From Bombyx mori (Eukaryota > Arthropoda > Insecta > Lepidoptera > Bombycidae): a stretch of DNA of 64,000 bases. Under the pieces are notes generated by a model. That model saw only the letters and a program-made list of their open reading frames with translations. It ran no database searches and was not told the origin of the DNA. The translations under genes and the position numbers were made by a program. Shown one piece after another: positions 47,101 to 57,052 of this stretch. Within the stretch, counting starts at the first letter, position 1. Each line of letters begins with the position of its first letter. The stretch covers positions 3,100,001 to 3,164,000 of the forward strand of contig NC_085123.1 of NCBI RefSeq assembly GCF_030269925.1, in the 5' to 3' direction.

Positions 47101-50100
47101 CGCCAATGTTGTGTTAGCGCGTATGTGGATAAGTGATACTCAAGACGACCAGTGACATACTAACATTTATTTCAAACATAACAGATATCTAACTGTTTAA
47201 TTTAAAAAGTAAACTTTATTTCACGTAAAGGAGATGCGTCGTCTGGAATTGAACTGGCTCCGGACTCGTTATTCAGAGTTACAGCGCGAACGACGTGGGC
47301 TGCATGCACAGATCCTACGTCTGAGATCTTTGTACACTCAACAACAACTACTATTGGGTAAGAACATTAATTTAACTTTTAGGTACCTACATCGTCAACT
47401 GGTTGGAACTCAAAGAAATGGTGCGCGTGCGTAAAAGAAGTGAAACTTCTTTTGCCTTAAATCAAATTTATTTTGTAATAGAGAATGCTGTGTATAAGAG
47501 AAACGATCTAGCTCGTTTAGTCCTTTCTCTCTCTCCACGGTCGAGTGGTACGCGAGACGCTCTGGCTATTTTCTCATTCTCGCTTTTCCTAAATTGTATC
47601 TTTTCTCTGCAGCCGTAACCGCAAGTTAAATTTTACTCTCGACGCACCTAAAGAAGTTTCACTTCAAAAATAAAAAGCATATAGTTTTCTTCGGTTAATT
47701 CTAAATTTTAACGTGTTTCATAGATAGCCATATGCTAAAGCTAGAGTTTAACTCCCTTGCTAGAGCAGTGAGCTCACGTACTCGCTTAGTTAAGCTGGCA
47801 TGACCCGATGGGCTATGTCAGGGCTACCAACATAAGGTAGAAAAAAAAGATGTGTGGTGTCGTGGGATACCGGATAGGAACGAAGTTCCTTGTTATAAGA
47901 ATATTAATTTTAAGTTCTATTCGAGGTATAAAGGAAATAAAACTGGAGGTTTCCCAACAACCCACGGTCATTCGGTAACGTGCGAACTTATTGTGGTATA
48001 CTTCATTCACGGTTGTTTACATAAGAGTTAGCGTATTGCGCAAATGAACGCTCTGAGATCGTGGTCAATGAATGATAAAAAAATATGTTATATTTTGTAC
48101 GTTATTGCAAAGTTAAGTCGTACACTGTGTGCATTACTAGTAAAAATCTTACGTTACGGACGTTTTTTCCCGGTTAGGGTACCCCTCCGCATCGACCCAT
48201 AAGGAACTTCGTTCGAAAAAGCGATAGATTAAATCAAATGATATTTACGTAATTTTTTATTTTATTTAATTAAATTATTATCTAGAAAGTCTTTGGGGCA
48301 ACGATCTCCGCCCGGGCACGGCGCAAGAGAGTGCCCTGACTAAGGCGTCGGCGTTACGTGACGCCTTAGCCTCTGTGAGTGCCAAGCTACGGGCGGCCGC
48401 GGAGTACGCACACGCTGCCGTCAGACTCCTCGATGATGCTCTGCCCGCTTGGAAACTCACCTCAGTCGGCAAGTGGGTGTCATAACAGAATATAACACTT
48501 ATATAACACTTCACAGGATATAACACTTCCAGGATATATCTAGATTTTTTTTGTTTTTTTTATTGCTTATATGGGTGGACGAGCTCACAGCCCACCTGGT
48601 GTTAAGTGGTTACTGGAGCCCATAGACATCCACAACGTAAATCCGCCACCCATCTTGAGATATAAGTTCTAATGTCTCAAGTATAGTTACAACGGCTGCC
48701 CCACCCTTCAAACCGAAACGCATTACTGCTTCTCGGCAGAAATAGGCAGGGTGGTGGTGCCCACCCGCGCGGCCTCACAAGAGATCCTACCACCAGTAAT
48801 TACGCAAATTATAATTTTGCGGGTTTCATTTTTATTACACGATGTTATTCCTTCACCGTGGAAGTCAATCGTGAACGTTTGTGGAGTACGTATTTCATTA
48901 GAAAAGTTGGTACCCGCCTGAGATTCGAACACCGGTGCATCGCTCAACACTAATGCACCGGACGTCTTATCCGTTAGGCCACGACGACTTCTTAAGTGGT
49001 AGAGCGTTTTGTGAGCCCGCCATCTATATTATTATTATTATTTATACTTTATTTCAGTTTTTTTTAAAACCACAATTTTTTTTTATTAAGAATTACTTAT
49101 AATCTATGTTAGTGACTTAAAAATCTAACACATAACTATCAGACAAACATTATATATCATCATTATTTTTTTCCTTCCTTCTATATGTACTACTGCCAGT
49201 CTGTTTCTGCGGTGTAGCAGTAAAGCCTTTCCTGCCTTGAAAGTTTTAAAAACAGATACACAAACCAAACTTTCCGTCATTATTCTACACGTGAATTACC
49301 ATATAACATTATTGTGATTGGTTTTATCTATTACTGTTGGTCTGTCTTATACACTAGCACTATGATATCGGTTACTTCAGGAGTGGATGGGAACGTACAG
49401 CGTCCTGTGCTGATGCCTGCCGACTCCTCGTGCAGGCGCGGTGTCTTGAGCGCGGAGCTCGCAGGGTGCTGGCCGCCCCGGCAGCTCCCCGGGCAGCCAG
49501 GACTCTTCGTTTAGCCCTGGACTACGCATTCACCGATGTCATGCACGACCATAAGTAACTTATCTATCTTTTTTTTTTATTGCTTAGATGAGTGGACGAG
49601 CTCATAGCCCACCTGGTGTTAAGTGATTACTGGAGCTCATAGACATTCGCAATGTAAATGCGCCACCCATCTTGAGGTATAAGTTCTAAGGTCTTAATTG
49701 TAGTTACATATACTAATATATAAATCTACAGTGGTTTTTACGAATGTTCCGCTATAACTACTGAACCATGCATCCGATTGACGATTAGTATCCATGTAGA
49801 AAATACATATACTTAATGGATAGGCTAATATTTACATGAGTGTTGGACTCCCTAAACCAGTTGCGGGGGCGTTAATGATGAGAATCTTTGTGAGGGTGAG
49901 AAATAATATTGTTAATTTTAAATGCCCAGCGAAGCGGACGGGTACAGTTAGTCTATATATATAAAAATGAATTGCTGTTCGTTAGTCTCGCTAAAACTCG
50001 AGAACGGCTGGACCAATTTGGCTAATTTTGGTCTTGAATTATTTGTGGAAGTCCAGAGAAGGTTTAAAAGGTAGATAAATATGAAAATGCTCGGAATTAA

Positions 50101-53100
50101 ATAAAAATAACAATTTTGTTTTTCCGTTGATGTGTTCCTCGTCGGACGGATTCCTTTTGTTTGTTTTAAGTATATTTTATACAAAAACTTAGGTATTTTA
50201 TTTATAGATTGAGGCATTACGAAGTCTGCCGGGTCAGCGAGTCTCAAATAATAGTTTTATCTCATATGATTTTGTATGATATCTTTTTGTCTCTAGTGCA
50301 TTCCTAATTATTATTTTTTACAAGTCACGCTAGAACGTCCGATCCCACATTAGGACTACCTGTGTTATAGGAACCAGATACAGATATATATACTTATATG
50401 CGTTTAAATATATAGATATATAATAAACACCCGAAAAAATAACAAACAAACCTGTTTATAACACGAATATTTGCCGGATGTGTGAATTGACGCCACGACC
50501 CTCGATGCACCAGTAAGACCACCGAGTCAGTCATCAATTATTGATAATTACGTTTACAAATAGATCATTTGTTAGATCTTTTAGTTATACTTTTTTTTTG
50601 CCTTTAGGCAGACGATCGTACGGCCCACCTGATGGTAAGTGGTTACCGTCGCCCATGGACTTCAGCAATGCCAGGAGCAGAGCCAAGCCGCTGCCTACAA
50701 AAAAATGTAGATTACGCAAAAGTATATCTGAGATTTTCTAGAACTTTCTTATAGGTATGAAAGAGCAACAGAGGTCTTCGTCGAGTTCAAAGAGGCATTG
50801 GTGCATTTAATCGAATCGATCCATCAAGTAAGTTTTCAATGAAATAGTACATTTTTAATTAGTAAAAAATAGTACATTTTAAATTAGTACCATTTTTATG
50901 AATGGACAAACATAAAGATGAACTTAAAATAATGGCGGTTTATTTTCTAAATATTCAGCTGAGAAATCGTAAAATACGATCAGAAATAAGATTCCATTAT
51001 AAACTCTATTTTTTGTGGGTCGTTTATGCTTTATGTAAAATGACAGATAAAATATGACAAACCGTAAAATAATCTCGTTATAAAGTATTTATTGAATATA
51101 CAAATAATGTTTAGATTTGCGAGAGAATCATTAACGAAGTTCCAGAAAAATCTTCAAAATGTTGTTAATAGGAGACAGTCAACGCAAGAAATTGATATAT
51201 TCATTAATGGAAAACCCGTTAAGGTGCCCAGCTACTTCACAATATTACAAGCTTTACGTCGCGAGAAATTGACTGTGCCCACTTTTTGTTATCACGAACG
51301 TCTCTCCATTGCTGGTAACTGTAGAATGTGTTTGGTCGAATTAGAAGGCCTGTCAAAGTCACAGGTAGCTTGCGCCATGCCCGTGTCGAAGAACATGAAA
51401 ATACGAACAAACTCCGCTAAAACCCAAACGGCTCAAGAAGGTGTACTAGAATTTCTACTTGTTAATCATCCATTAGATTGTCCTATTTGTGACCAAGGAG
51501 GTGAATGTGATTTGCAAGATCTATCGATGAGATTCGGCAATGACCGTTCAAGGTTTACTGACGTACATTTCGACGGAAAAAGAGCAGTCGAAGATAAAAA
51601 TTTAGGGCCCTTAATACGAACAGAAATGACTCGTTGCATTCACTGTACTAGATGCATCAGGTTCGCTTCACAAGTTTGTGGCTTGGATGTTTTAGGTACT
51701 GCGGGGCGAGGCACTGAAATGCTTGTTGGTACTTATGTCGATAAGATGTTTTTATCTGAGTTATCTGGAAACATCATTGACTTGTGTCCTGTGGGAGCTT
51801 TAACATCGATGCCTTACATGTTCAAAGCAAGACCTTGGGAAGTACGGAGAACCAATTCCATTGACGTTACAGATGCAACCGGTACTAATATTGTAATAAA
51901 TCATAGATTTGATCGTGTTTTAAGGATACTCCCTCGGGAGCACGATGAAATAAACCAAGAATGGCTTTCCGATAAAGGACGGTGGGCCATGGATTCACTT
52001 GAAATACAAAGATTAGTGACCCCTATGCTCAGAGTTGGTTCTTGTTTATGTCCTATCGAATGGAATTGTGCGTTGAAAACCGTTGCAGACTCGATAAATT
52101 GTACTTGTCCAGAAAATGTAATGGCTATTGCCGGTCCCCATTGTAATGTTGAAACTTTGGTAGCGGCCAAAGACTTTTTAAATATGTTAGGTTCAGAAAA
52201 CACGTACGTCGAGCGCGGGATGTATTATACACAAACGGGAGCTGATATAAGAGCGGCGTATTCTTTAAATGTAAACATGAGGGATATAGCTCAAGCCGAT
52301 ATAATTTTACTAGTTGGAACCAACCCGAGATTCGAGGCTCCTATTTTGAATGCATGGATCCGACAAGCCTATATTACAAACGAGTGCGATATTTATGTAA
52401 TAGGTCCTCGATGCGAGTTCAATTATTTTGTCAACTATTTAGGCGATGATATACAATCATTAAGTAAAGCTAGTGAAGTATTAAAAGAAGCTAAAAAACC
52501 ACTTATTTTAGTTGGAATTTCACAACTGGAATCGGCATTTGGTGGGAAAATCATGAAAGAATTGACTAATATTGCAGCTTCATTTAAGGTAAACAATTGG
52601 TCAGTTTTGAATATTGTAACGCGAGAGGCTAGTTTTGCCGGTGCGTTAGAAGCTGGTTGGAAGCCGGGAGCTTTAGCAGCATTACAAGAAAAATGCCCAG
52701 ATGTTTTGATATCATTGGGTGCTGATGAAATATTTTATAACTGGTCGCCACCACAGTCATGTAAACTTATTTATATAGGTTTTCAAGGTGATAAAGGTTC
52801 GGAGAATGCATCTATCGTTTTGCCGGGAAGTGCTTACACCGAAGCCGGTGGATTATATTTGAATATGGAGGGTAGATCTCAACACGCACTTCCTGCAGTC
52901 ACACCGCCAGGGAAAGCGCGTCACGATTGGAAGATTATACGGGCTTTAGCGGAATATACTGGGATATGTTTGTTCTACAGCGATCACAGTTCTTTATCCT
53001 GTCGTCTGTCTCAAGTGAGCCCTAATTTCGTACATTTGGGAAAGTATCAGGATAAATTATTCAGTGACTTGATTGCCCCTCTTATTTGTTCGGATAGCAG

Positions 53101-54774
53101 TGCGAATGGTAAACTTAATGTCGACATGAAGACTCTGGTTGATTATTATTGTACCGATGTGTTTACTTACAACTCTACGACGATGATAAAGGCCCAGAAA
53201 GCTGCAGCAGAGCTTGCGAAATCTAGTTACGCTTGCGTGTAAATGTTTTAATTAAAATCTTAATGTTGTTATTGGTTCCCTTATTTAGTACATAGACTAA
53301 AATCTGCAAAATGTACTTAAATAACAGAGAGAATACATTAAATTTAAGCAGCGCAGGACTGGTCTAGTTAGGCTAGGGTCTATTTATTTATTTATGTATT
53401 TATTTTACTCTTCTTATAAATTAACAGTAGCAGTCCAATTAACAGTCCAGCAGTGGATGACTGTGGGTTGAAAAAACTTGCTCCACTTGGCATTAGCGGC
53501 GCTACCAAAGTCCATGGGCATCACAATCTAAATGTCGTCGTCCAAGTTGATGTATTTATTCCCGAATGCATTTGAAATTTAAATATCAGAAAATGACCAT
53601 ACAAGTCCATAAGCTCAGTAACATGCTCACTGGCAGTACTAACACTTACAGTCTGATAGCATGCCTTGATGATTTAAGTGCCGATGATTTCACTGGTGGC
53701 AGAGCATGATTCAGAAGGGATAGGTACTATTATCCCGCCTATTTCTGTTGCGAAGCAAACCTTCGTTGTGGACGTGCATGTCTCGACAATCACGGTGTGA
53801 CGTTTCTTTTGACATGACATTTATGGGCTTTGATGATTGTTCGGGGTAGTATATGGGCTAGTTCTTCGATCTGTATAAGAGTTTCAGAGGGTCAGAGTTC
53901 AAATTTTATTTTCAATGTTATTCGTTCATCAAAATAAAGATATCTTTACGCAAGTGGGCCTTCATACGATTAGGAAATATTAAATAGCCATGACTCCCCC
54001 GTCATTGGAGATTTCGTCCGTGAAAATATCTCAAGAGATGCGTTCACTAGCTTTTTAAATTTTTGGCTGCAGTCTTAAGCTAGTTTCCTATGACTGTAAT
54101 TTCCTTTTGTCAAGTCCGTTATAGGAGTGTGTGAAACAAATTTTCTTTCAAAAACTCGTAAGTATGCTACAAAAAAAAACATTGCCGTACAAAAACGGAA
54201 CTGCTTTTACTGTGTTTACAAAAAACGCTAAAAGTTAAATTCGAATCTAGTAAAAATTGCATATTGAAACCTATTATAGACTTAAAATAAATAGAGAAGA
54301 AGTAATTAAAAACTTCGCATGTTGAAATCACATTCTATATTCAGTAGGTACATTTTAAATAATGTATTTAAATTGTTCGATTTTAAATAAATAGCATTAG
54401 CATTCTTCCGATAAACGTTAAACTTTAGTACCGAGTTCAGATTTTTTTACATACATATATATTTTTTAATTTACACTTTAATATTCTATTGTACCGAGAA
54501 ATTGATTTTATCGTCAATTTCAACGAATACACTATTTAGATACTTAGTAAGACTTAAGTTTTAGCTTACAGCAACAGTATTAGCACCGTCGTGCTGTTTC
54601 CAGGTATTGCTGAACAATTTAGAAAACCTTGCTGTTGCGGAGAAGGACGTGGCCAAGTGCCGACGAGAACTGCAAGCGGCGAGAGTGAACACGATAGTTC
54701 ACAAAGGCTTAGCGGAGCTGAAATATGAACCAAAAGCGTTAACTCGACTCAAGATGAATGCAAACAACCGTTGA
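41135..54774 (+). CDS. Uncharacterised helical protein with predicted N-terminal acylation (MGCMAS)
   Basis: Eight coding exons join in phase: 41135-41185, 44059-44205, 45004-45072, 47231-47357, 48286-48472, 49381-49554, 50755-50827, 54604-54774. Total 999 nt, 332 aa. The N-terminus MGCMASAQRIGVSTGSS has Gly2, Cys3 and Ser6, a good match to N-myristoylation plus palmitoylation. The rest is rich in Leu, Ala, Arg and Glu and predicted mostly helical (VVAALARLNKEISESERT; LRTRYSELQRERRGLHAQIL; AVAEKDVAKCRRELQAARV), suggesting a coiled coil or BAR-like bundle on a membrane. It ends LKMNANNR-stop. Two AATAAA signals follow at 54780 and 54827. Two donors read GTAACT and GTCTCG; the rest are good. 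Exons 5-6 are GC-rich. Intron 7 contains a whole intronless ND-75-like gene. The first exon is the least certain. I recognise no family. Confidence 0.75.
41690..41850 (-). repeat. Family T repeat, 3' part
   Basis: gattttatgacctggtaact then aagacctttaggtcagtctt at the left is the reverse of the T-family 3' end. AT-rich sequence and a run of catttcattt words follow. Confidence 0.55.
41845..42094 (-). repeat. Bm1 SINE without head
   Basis: Reverse Bm1 from ttttttattgcttagatacc to gatcctaccaccagtaa, in intron 1 of the MGCMAS gene. Confidence 0.9.
42095..43701. other. Intronic DNA with a degenerate internal duplication
   Basis: The words ccagttgaaaatattttgaatt (about 42169) and cagttgtagatattttgaatt (about 42482), each followed by gccgccattg-like sequence, suggest an old duplicated or repetitive element. 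No coding seen. A small CpG-richer patch lies at 43380-43560. Confidence 0.4.
43702..43944 (+). repeat. Bm1 SINE, 5'-truncated
   Basis: Sense copy from actggtggtaggacctctcg to aagtaataaaaaaaaa, in intron 1 of the MGCMAS gene. Confidence 0.9.
44245..44652 (+). repeat. Family B copy followed by the 'ggcaataaaa' retroposon end
   Basis: Positions 44245-44445 hold a family B copy (agagccttgagaggttattt ... aagaaactcagtgggct). Positions 44513-44652 hold the forward form of the element seen reversed at 30838 (gacgtccatgggcgacggt ... cctacaaaggcaataaaa). Confidence 0.65.
45480..46225 (-). repeat. Family T repeat containing an antisense LINE segment
   Basis: The two outer parts match family T in reverse (46225 back to about 45955, and about 45555 back to 45490). 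Between them lies a plus-strand LINE protein end (see next entry). The other T copies have none of this insert, so it is either a recent insertion or was lost from the short copies. Confidence 0.65.
45540..45930 (+). mobile_element. LINE protein C-terminal fragment (uninterrupted frame)
   Basis: The 121-aa frame 45551-45916 includes RTLRWMCGVTRMDRIRNEY, LGWYGHVMRRNENEVGKR and YRGRGRPKKKWIDCVKDDM. These are hallmarks of the C-terminal region of endonuclease/reverse-transcriptase LINE proteins in insects. Truncated at the N-terminus; no RT core is present. A further degraded reverse fragment of this kind lies at 45300-45440. Confidence 0.8.
46395..46495 (+). repeat. Bm1-like tRNA-derived head only
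   Basis: gtcgtagtggcctaagggat, gtgttcgaatccggcaggta and aatttttctaatgaaatacc match the 5' head of Bm1 in sense orientation; no body follows. Polymerase III box A and box B-like words are preserved, but this is a SINE remnant, not a tRNA gene. Confidence 0.7.
46656..47183 (-). mobile_element. Miniature LTR retrotransposon (TRIM-like), 528 bp, complete
   Basis: Terminal direct repeats at 46656-46728 (73 bp) and 47107-47183 (77 bp) start TGTT and end AACA (TGTTGTGTTAG...CAAACATAACA in + orientation). GATAT target duplications flank them at 46651-46655 and 47184-47188. Reading on the minus strand, TGGCGACGAGGATGGG follows the 5' LTR directly (primer-binding-site position), and a purine tract aagggaggaaa precedes the 3' LTR. 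Between them is one 93-codon frame (47089-46808, MSGKRWKRVRVRGD ... RPKVHYRRSY) resembling a Copia-type polyprotein with its middle deleted. It lies just upstream of exon 4 of the MGCMAS gene. Confidence 0.85.
48551..48990 (-). repeat. Bm1 SINE, full length
   Basis: Reverse Bm1 from the T-rich tail (ttttttattgcttatatggg) through the head (cttatccgttaggccacgac), in intron 5 of the MGCMAS gene. Confidence 0.9.
49571..49707 (-). repeat. Bm1 SINE, 3' part
   Basis: Reverse Bm1 from ttttattgcttagatgagtg to gtcttaattgtagttacat, cut by a Helitron insertion or deletion at the right. Confidence 0.85.
49709..49951 (+). mobile_element. Helitron-like element, family 1
   Basis: tatactaatatataaatcta at the left, gcgaagcggacgggtacag and TTAG at the right. 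It is followed at once by a family 2 element, giving a head-to-tail pair. Confidence 0.75.
49952..50241 (+). mobile_element. Helitron-like element, family 2
   Basis: It starts TCTATATATATAAAAATGAA and ends gaagtctgccgggtcagcga plus G. The CTAG end is mutated to CGAG. The reverse open frame (50247-49948) is not coding in character. Confidence 0.75.
50594..50703 (-). repeat. Short retroposon 3' end ('gcagacgagcatacggcc' family)
   Basis: gcctttaggcagacgatcgt, acggcccacctgatggtaag and ccatggacttcagcaatgcc. It ends about 50 bp before exon 7 of the MGCMAS gene. Confidence 0.7.
51107..53242 (+). CDS. NADH:ubiquinone oxidoreductase 75-kDa subunit-like protein, intronless paralogue
   Basis: A single uninterrupted frame of 711 aa, starting MFRFARESLTKFQ (a likely mitochondrial presequence, 51107) and ending SSYACV. 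It is slightly shorter than typical NDUFS1. All iron-sulfur ligands of the N-terminal module are present: N1b C61, C72, C75, C89; N5 H121, C125, C128, C134 (HPLDCPICDQGGECDLQD); N4 C177, C180, C183, C227. A molybdopterin-oxidoreductase-like domain follows. In the matrix arm of complex I this subunit passes electrons from FMN towards quinone. The usual WISDKTRF-type block reads WLSDKGRWAMDSLEIQRL, and other conserved stretches differ, pointing to a diverged duplicate. Lack of introns and position inside intron 7 of the MGCMAS gene (same strand) suggest an old retrogene still under selection. A testis role, as with other such duplicates, is only a guess. Confidence 0.9.
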   Translation: MFRFARESLTKFQKNLQNVVNRRQSTQEIDIFINGKPVKVPSYFTILQALRREKLTVPTFCYHERLSIAGNCRMCLVELEGLSKSQVACAMPVSKNMKIRTNSAKTQTAQEGVLEFLLVNHPLDCPICDQGGECDLQDLSMRFGNDRSRFTDVHFDGKRAVEDKNLGPLIRTEMTRCIHCTRCIRFASQVCGLDVLGTAGRGTEMLVGTYVDKMFLSELSGNIIDLCPVGALTSMPYMFKARPWEVRRTNSIDVTDATGTNIVINHRFDRVLRILPREHDEINQEWLSDKGRWAMDSLEIQRLVTPMLRVGSCLCPIEWNCALKTVADSINCTCPENVMAIAGPHCNVETLVAAKDFLNMLGSENTYVERGMYYTQTGADIRAAYSLNVNMRDIAQADIILLVGTNPRFEAPILNAWIRQAYITNECDIYVIGPRCEFNYFVNYLGDDIQSLSKASEVLKEAKKPLILVGISQLESAFGGKIMKELTNIAASFKVNNWSVLNIVTREASFAGALEAGWKPGALAALQEKCPDVLISLGADEIFYNWSPPQSCKLIYIGFQGDKGSENASIVLPGSAYTEAGGLYLNMEGRSQHALPAVTPPGKARHDWKIIRALAEYTGICLFYSDHSSLSCRLSQVSPNFVHLGKYQDKLFSDLIAPLICSDSSANGKLNVDMKTLVDYYCTDVFTYNSTTMIKAQKAAAELAKSSYACV
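53243..54603. other. Rest of intron 7 of the MGCMAS gene
   Basis: The 3' flank of the ND-75-like gene without an obvious A tail, a decayed Bm1 patch at about 53684-53770 (actggtggcagagcatgat ... cctatttctgttgcgaagca), then AT-rich sequence to the acceptor ttccag at 54598-54603. Confidence 0.5.
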
Positions 54775-55368
54775 TTGTAAATAAATTGTTGCAGAAGTCT
54801 GTGCGCTGTTCGCGTGTCACAGGCATAATAAAATTAAAACTAATTTACGTCTTAATTTCGAGTTTTTTATTGTCATTATATTAAAGTGTTAAAGTGAAAA
54901 ATTACTTCGTCTCAAACTTTTTCGTCTGTGTGTTGCATGTCGCGTGACGGTCGGCCGCGGAGTAGGGTTAAAGTGAAAGGCGCAAGGCCAATATGGCGGC
55001 GCCTATAATTCACAGCAGCTGACCGTGTAGTGTATAGACTATTACTCATTTGTGTCAGTGCTCCACGCTATTTTGTTCGTTTTTTTAATGTGTATATAAT
55101 TTAAATAATTGTTAAGTATTGTGTATGTCGTACTCTAAGACACAAAGTTCAATAAAAATATTAGTTGGAGACTTAGTCTACTTTTATCATATTCCATTAT
55201 CATTCTAATTTTCCAAGTATAAAATTAAGATTGATAAAGCGATTTTTATACCCTTAGTGGAATATTATTCCAAAAATTATTAGTTAAATGTCTATAATGT
55301 AAAAAAAGTTTCACTTTTTTCATAAAACCACACAATCCTTTTTTCAATTAAGTTTCGAATTTATACTA
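54775..55368. other. 3' UTR and a GC-rich patch with YY1-like motif
   Basis: AATAAA signals for the MGCMAS gene are at 54780 and 54827. At 54940-55040 a CpG-rich patch contains caatatggcggcgcc, which fits the YY1/Pho consensus AANATGGCGGC. An AATAAA follows near 55152. A short non-coding transcript or promoter fragment is possible. Confidence 0.4.
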
Positions 55369-55768
55369 TAGTCGGATTTTTAATAAGACGAAGCCAGCTG
55401 ACAGTAGGTAGCTAATGTCACTTTGTGAAATAATGTTGCTATATTTAAAGTAATAGTGATGCGTTCAGTTCTCGTTCAATCACATGAATGAACAATGAGT
55501 GTGAAGAGTTAATCATTAATTTCAAACTATAAAAGAATATTATTTATATTTTATAATAAAATTGTATTAAAGTGCTTCAATATATGTTACTAGTAGTATG
55601 TAACTACAATCAGTTTTTTTATTTTCATTACCTACCTATAATTGTTATATTTTATACGTCTATAAATTCAACTATATGATGTATTGGAAATAGGACAGTC
55701 TTACAAGCTTCCTCGCAATGTTTTTCTTAATGTTTAAAACACTCGGTATTCAGTACAGGTAGATACTA

Positions 55769-57052
55769 CATAGGCGGCACTGAAAATTTCGGGAATTAAC
55801 GAAGTGACGTTACTATTTAAAAATGTATTTATTCCTTTTCGAAGTATTCTCCGCGAAATTTGACACATTTTTCCATACGATGGAACCGATCATTGAAGCA
55901 ACCATTCCATTCGGAAGTTGGGGTCTCCAAAATGGCCATTTTGTAGGCGTCCACAGCTTCTTCAGGTGATGAAAATCTCTGTCCACGCAATTTATTCTTT
56001 ATTTTAGGGAAAGTATAGAAGTCATTAGGGCTTAGGTCGGGGCTGTACGGCGGATGGTCTAATAATTCTATGTTTTCTTGCTCTAAAAACTCTTGTTCTG
56101 TGCGCGGTGTGAGAACTCGCATTGTCGTGATGGAGGATGATGCGGCGGTTGCAGTTCTCTTTACGGAGTTCAGAAACGACCTGTGGCAAACAAATGCTAG
56201 CACACCATTCTGCATTAACCGTTCTTTGTCCCTCAAGAGGAATAGTCGTAACATGGCCGGTTTTGGAGACAAACGTGGCCACCATTTTTTTTGCAACACT
56301 CCGTGAACGCACAATTTTTGTTGGCTTTAACTCATTTTCGAATATCCAAACTCGTGACTGGTTTTTTGTTTCGGGTTCGTACGTGTATATCCAGGATTCG
56401 TCACCTGATACAATGTTGTATACAGCATTTGAGGATCCTGCGTGGAATCTTTCGAGAGTTCTGACGCACCAAGTAACGCGAGCCGCTTTTTGCTCTTCAC
56501 AGAGCGAATGCGGTATCCATCGGGAAAACAACTTTTTTACACCTAATTGTTCATGCAAGATTATTTGTATTTGACTCATGCCAATGTTTAAAGTTGCCTG
56601 AATTTCGCGGTATGTCACATGTCGATCTTCCTCAATCAGCTTACGCACAGCATCAACATTTTCTTGTGTGACTGCAGTTTTTGGACGACCTTGACGGGGA
56701 TCATCACTGAGCTTGACACGTCCACGTTGAAACTCAGCAAACCAGCGATAAATTATGGTTTTGGATGGGGCTTCATCACCAAATGCAGAAATCATCCGGT
56801 CAACACACTGTTTTTGTGTTAAACCACTTCGAAAGTCATAATAAATCATCGCTCTTGAATTTTCTCGAGTCAATTCCATTTTCTCAACGACTAAACAAGT
56901 TTGACAAAACCTCGTGATAAGAACGAGAATATTTTTTTAAATAAATAAATGGTATTCGATTTTTAAAACCAAGGAGTTTTCAATTAAAAAGATTTTAATA
57001 TGACAGGAACAGTGGAAATATTCCATTCCCGATACTTTTAGTGCAGCCCTCG
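55769..57052 (-). mobile_element. mariner transposon, 1284 bp
   Basis: Imperfect 28-bp inverted termini (CATAGGCGGCACTGAAAAT versus CGAGGGCTGCACTAAAAGT, both continuing into a cgggaat word) with TA at 55767-55768 and 57053-57054. It carries one transposase gene on the minus strand. Size and layout are those of a full-length mariner. Confidence 0.9.
55829..56879 (-). pseudogene. mariner transposase, frameshifted
   Basis: The frame begins MELTRENSRAMIYYDFRSG with an N-terminal helix-turn-helix region (GLTQKQCVDRM; PSKTIIYRWFAEFQRG, then RPKTAVTQENVDAVRKLI). It contains the first two catalytic motifs, GDESWIYTYEPE and ILHHDNASSHTA. Shortly after SSHTA (about 56115) the frame shifts. The remainder, with HPPYSPDLSPNDFYTF and EWNGCFNDRFHRMEKCV, continues in a different frame to 55829. 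The total of about 345 codons is normal for a mariner transposase. A single frameshift makes this copy inactive as it stands, unless it is a sequencing error. Confidence 0.9.

Noticed and set aside
47440..47660. gaagtgaaacttc words at both ends, considered as transposon termini
   Set aside because: The inverted match is short and I could not find target duplications; left unassigned.
47850..48230. ggaacgaagttcc and ggaacttcgttc words as possible MITE ends
   Set aside because: Matching is limited to about 12 bp and orientation is ambiguous; not enough for a call.
56137..56574. 145-codon plus-strand frame
   Set aside because: Antisense shadow of the mariner transposase.
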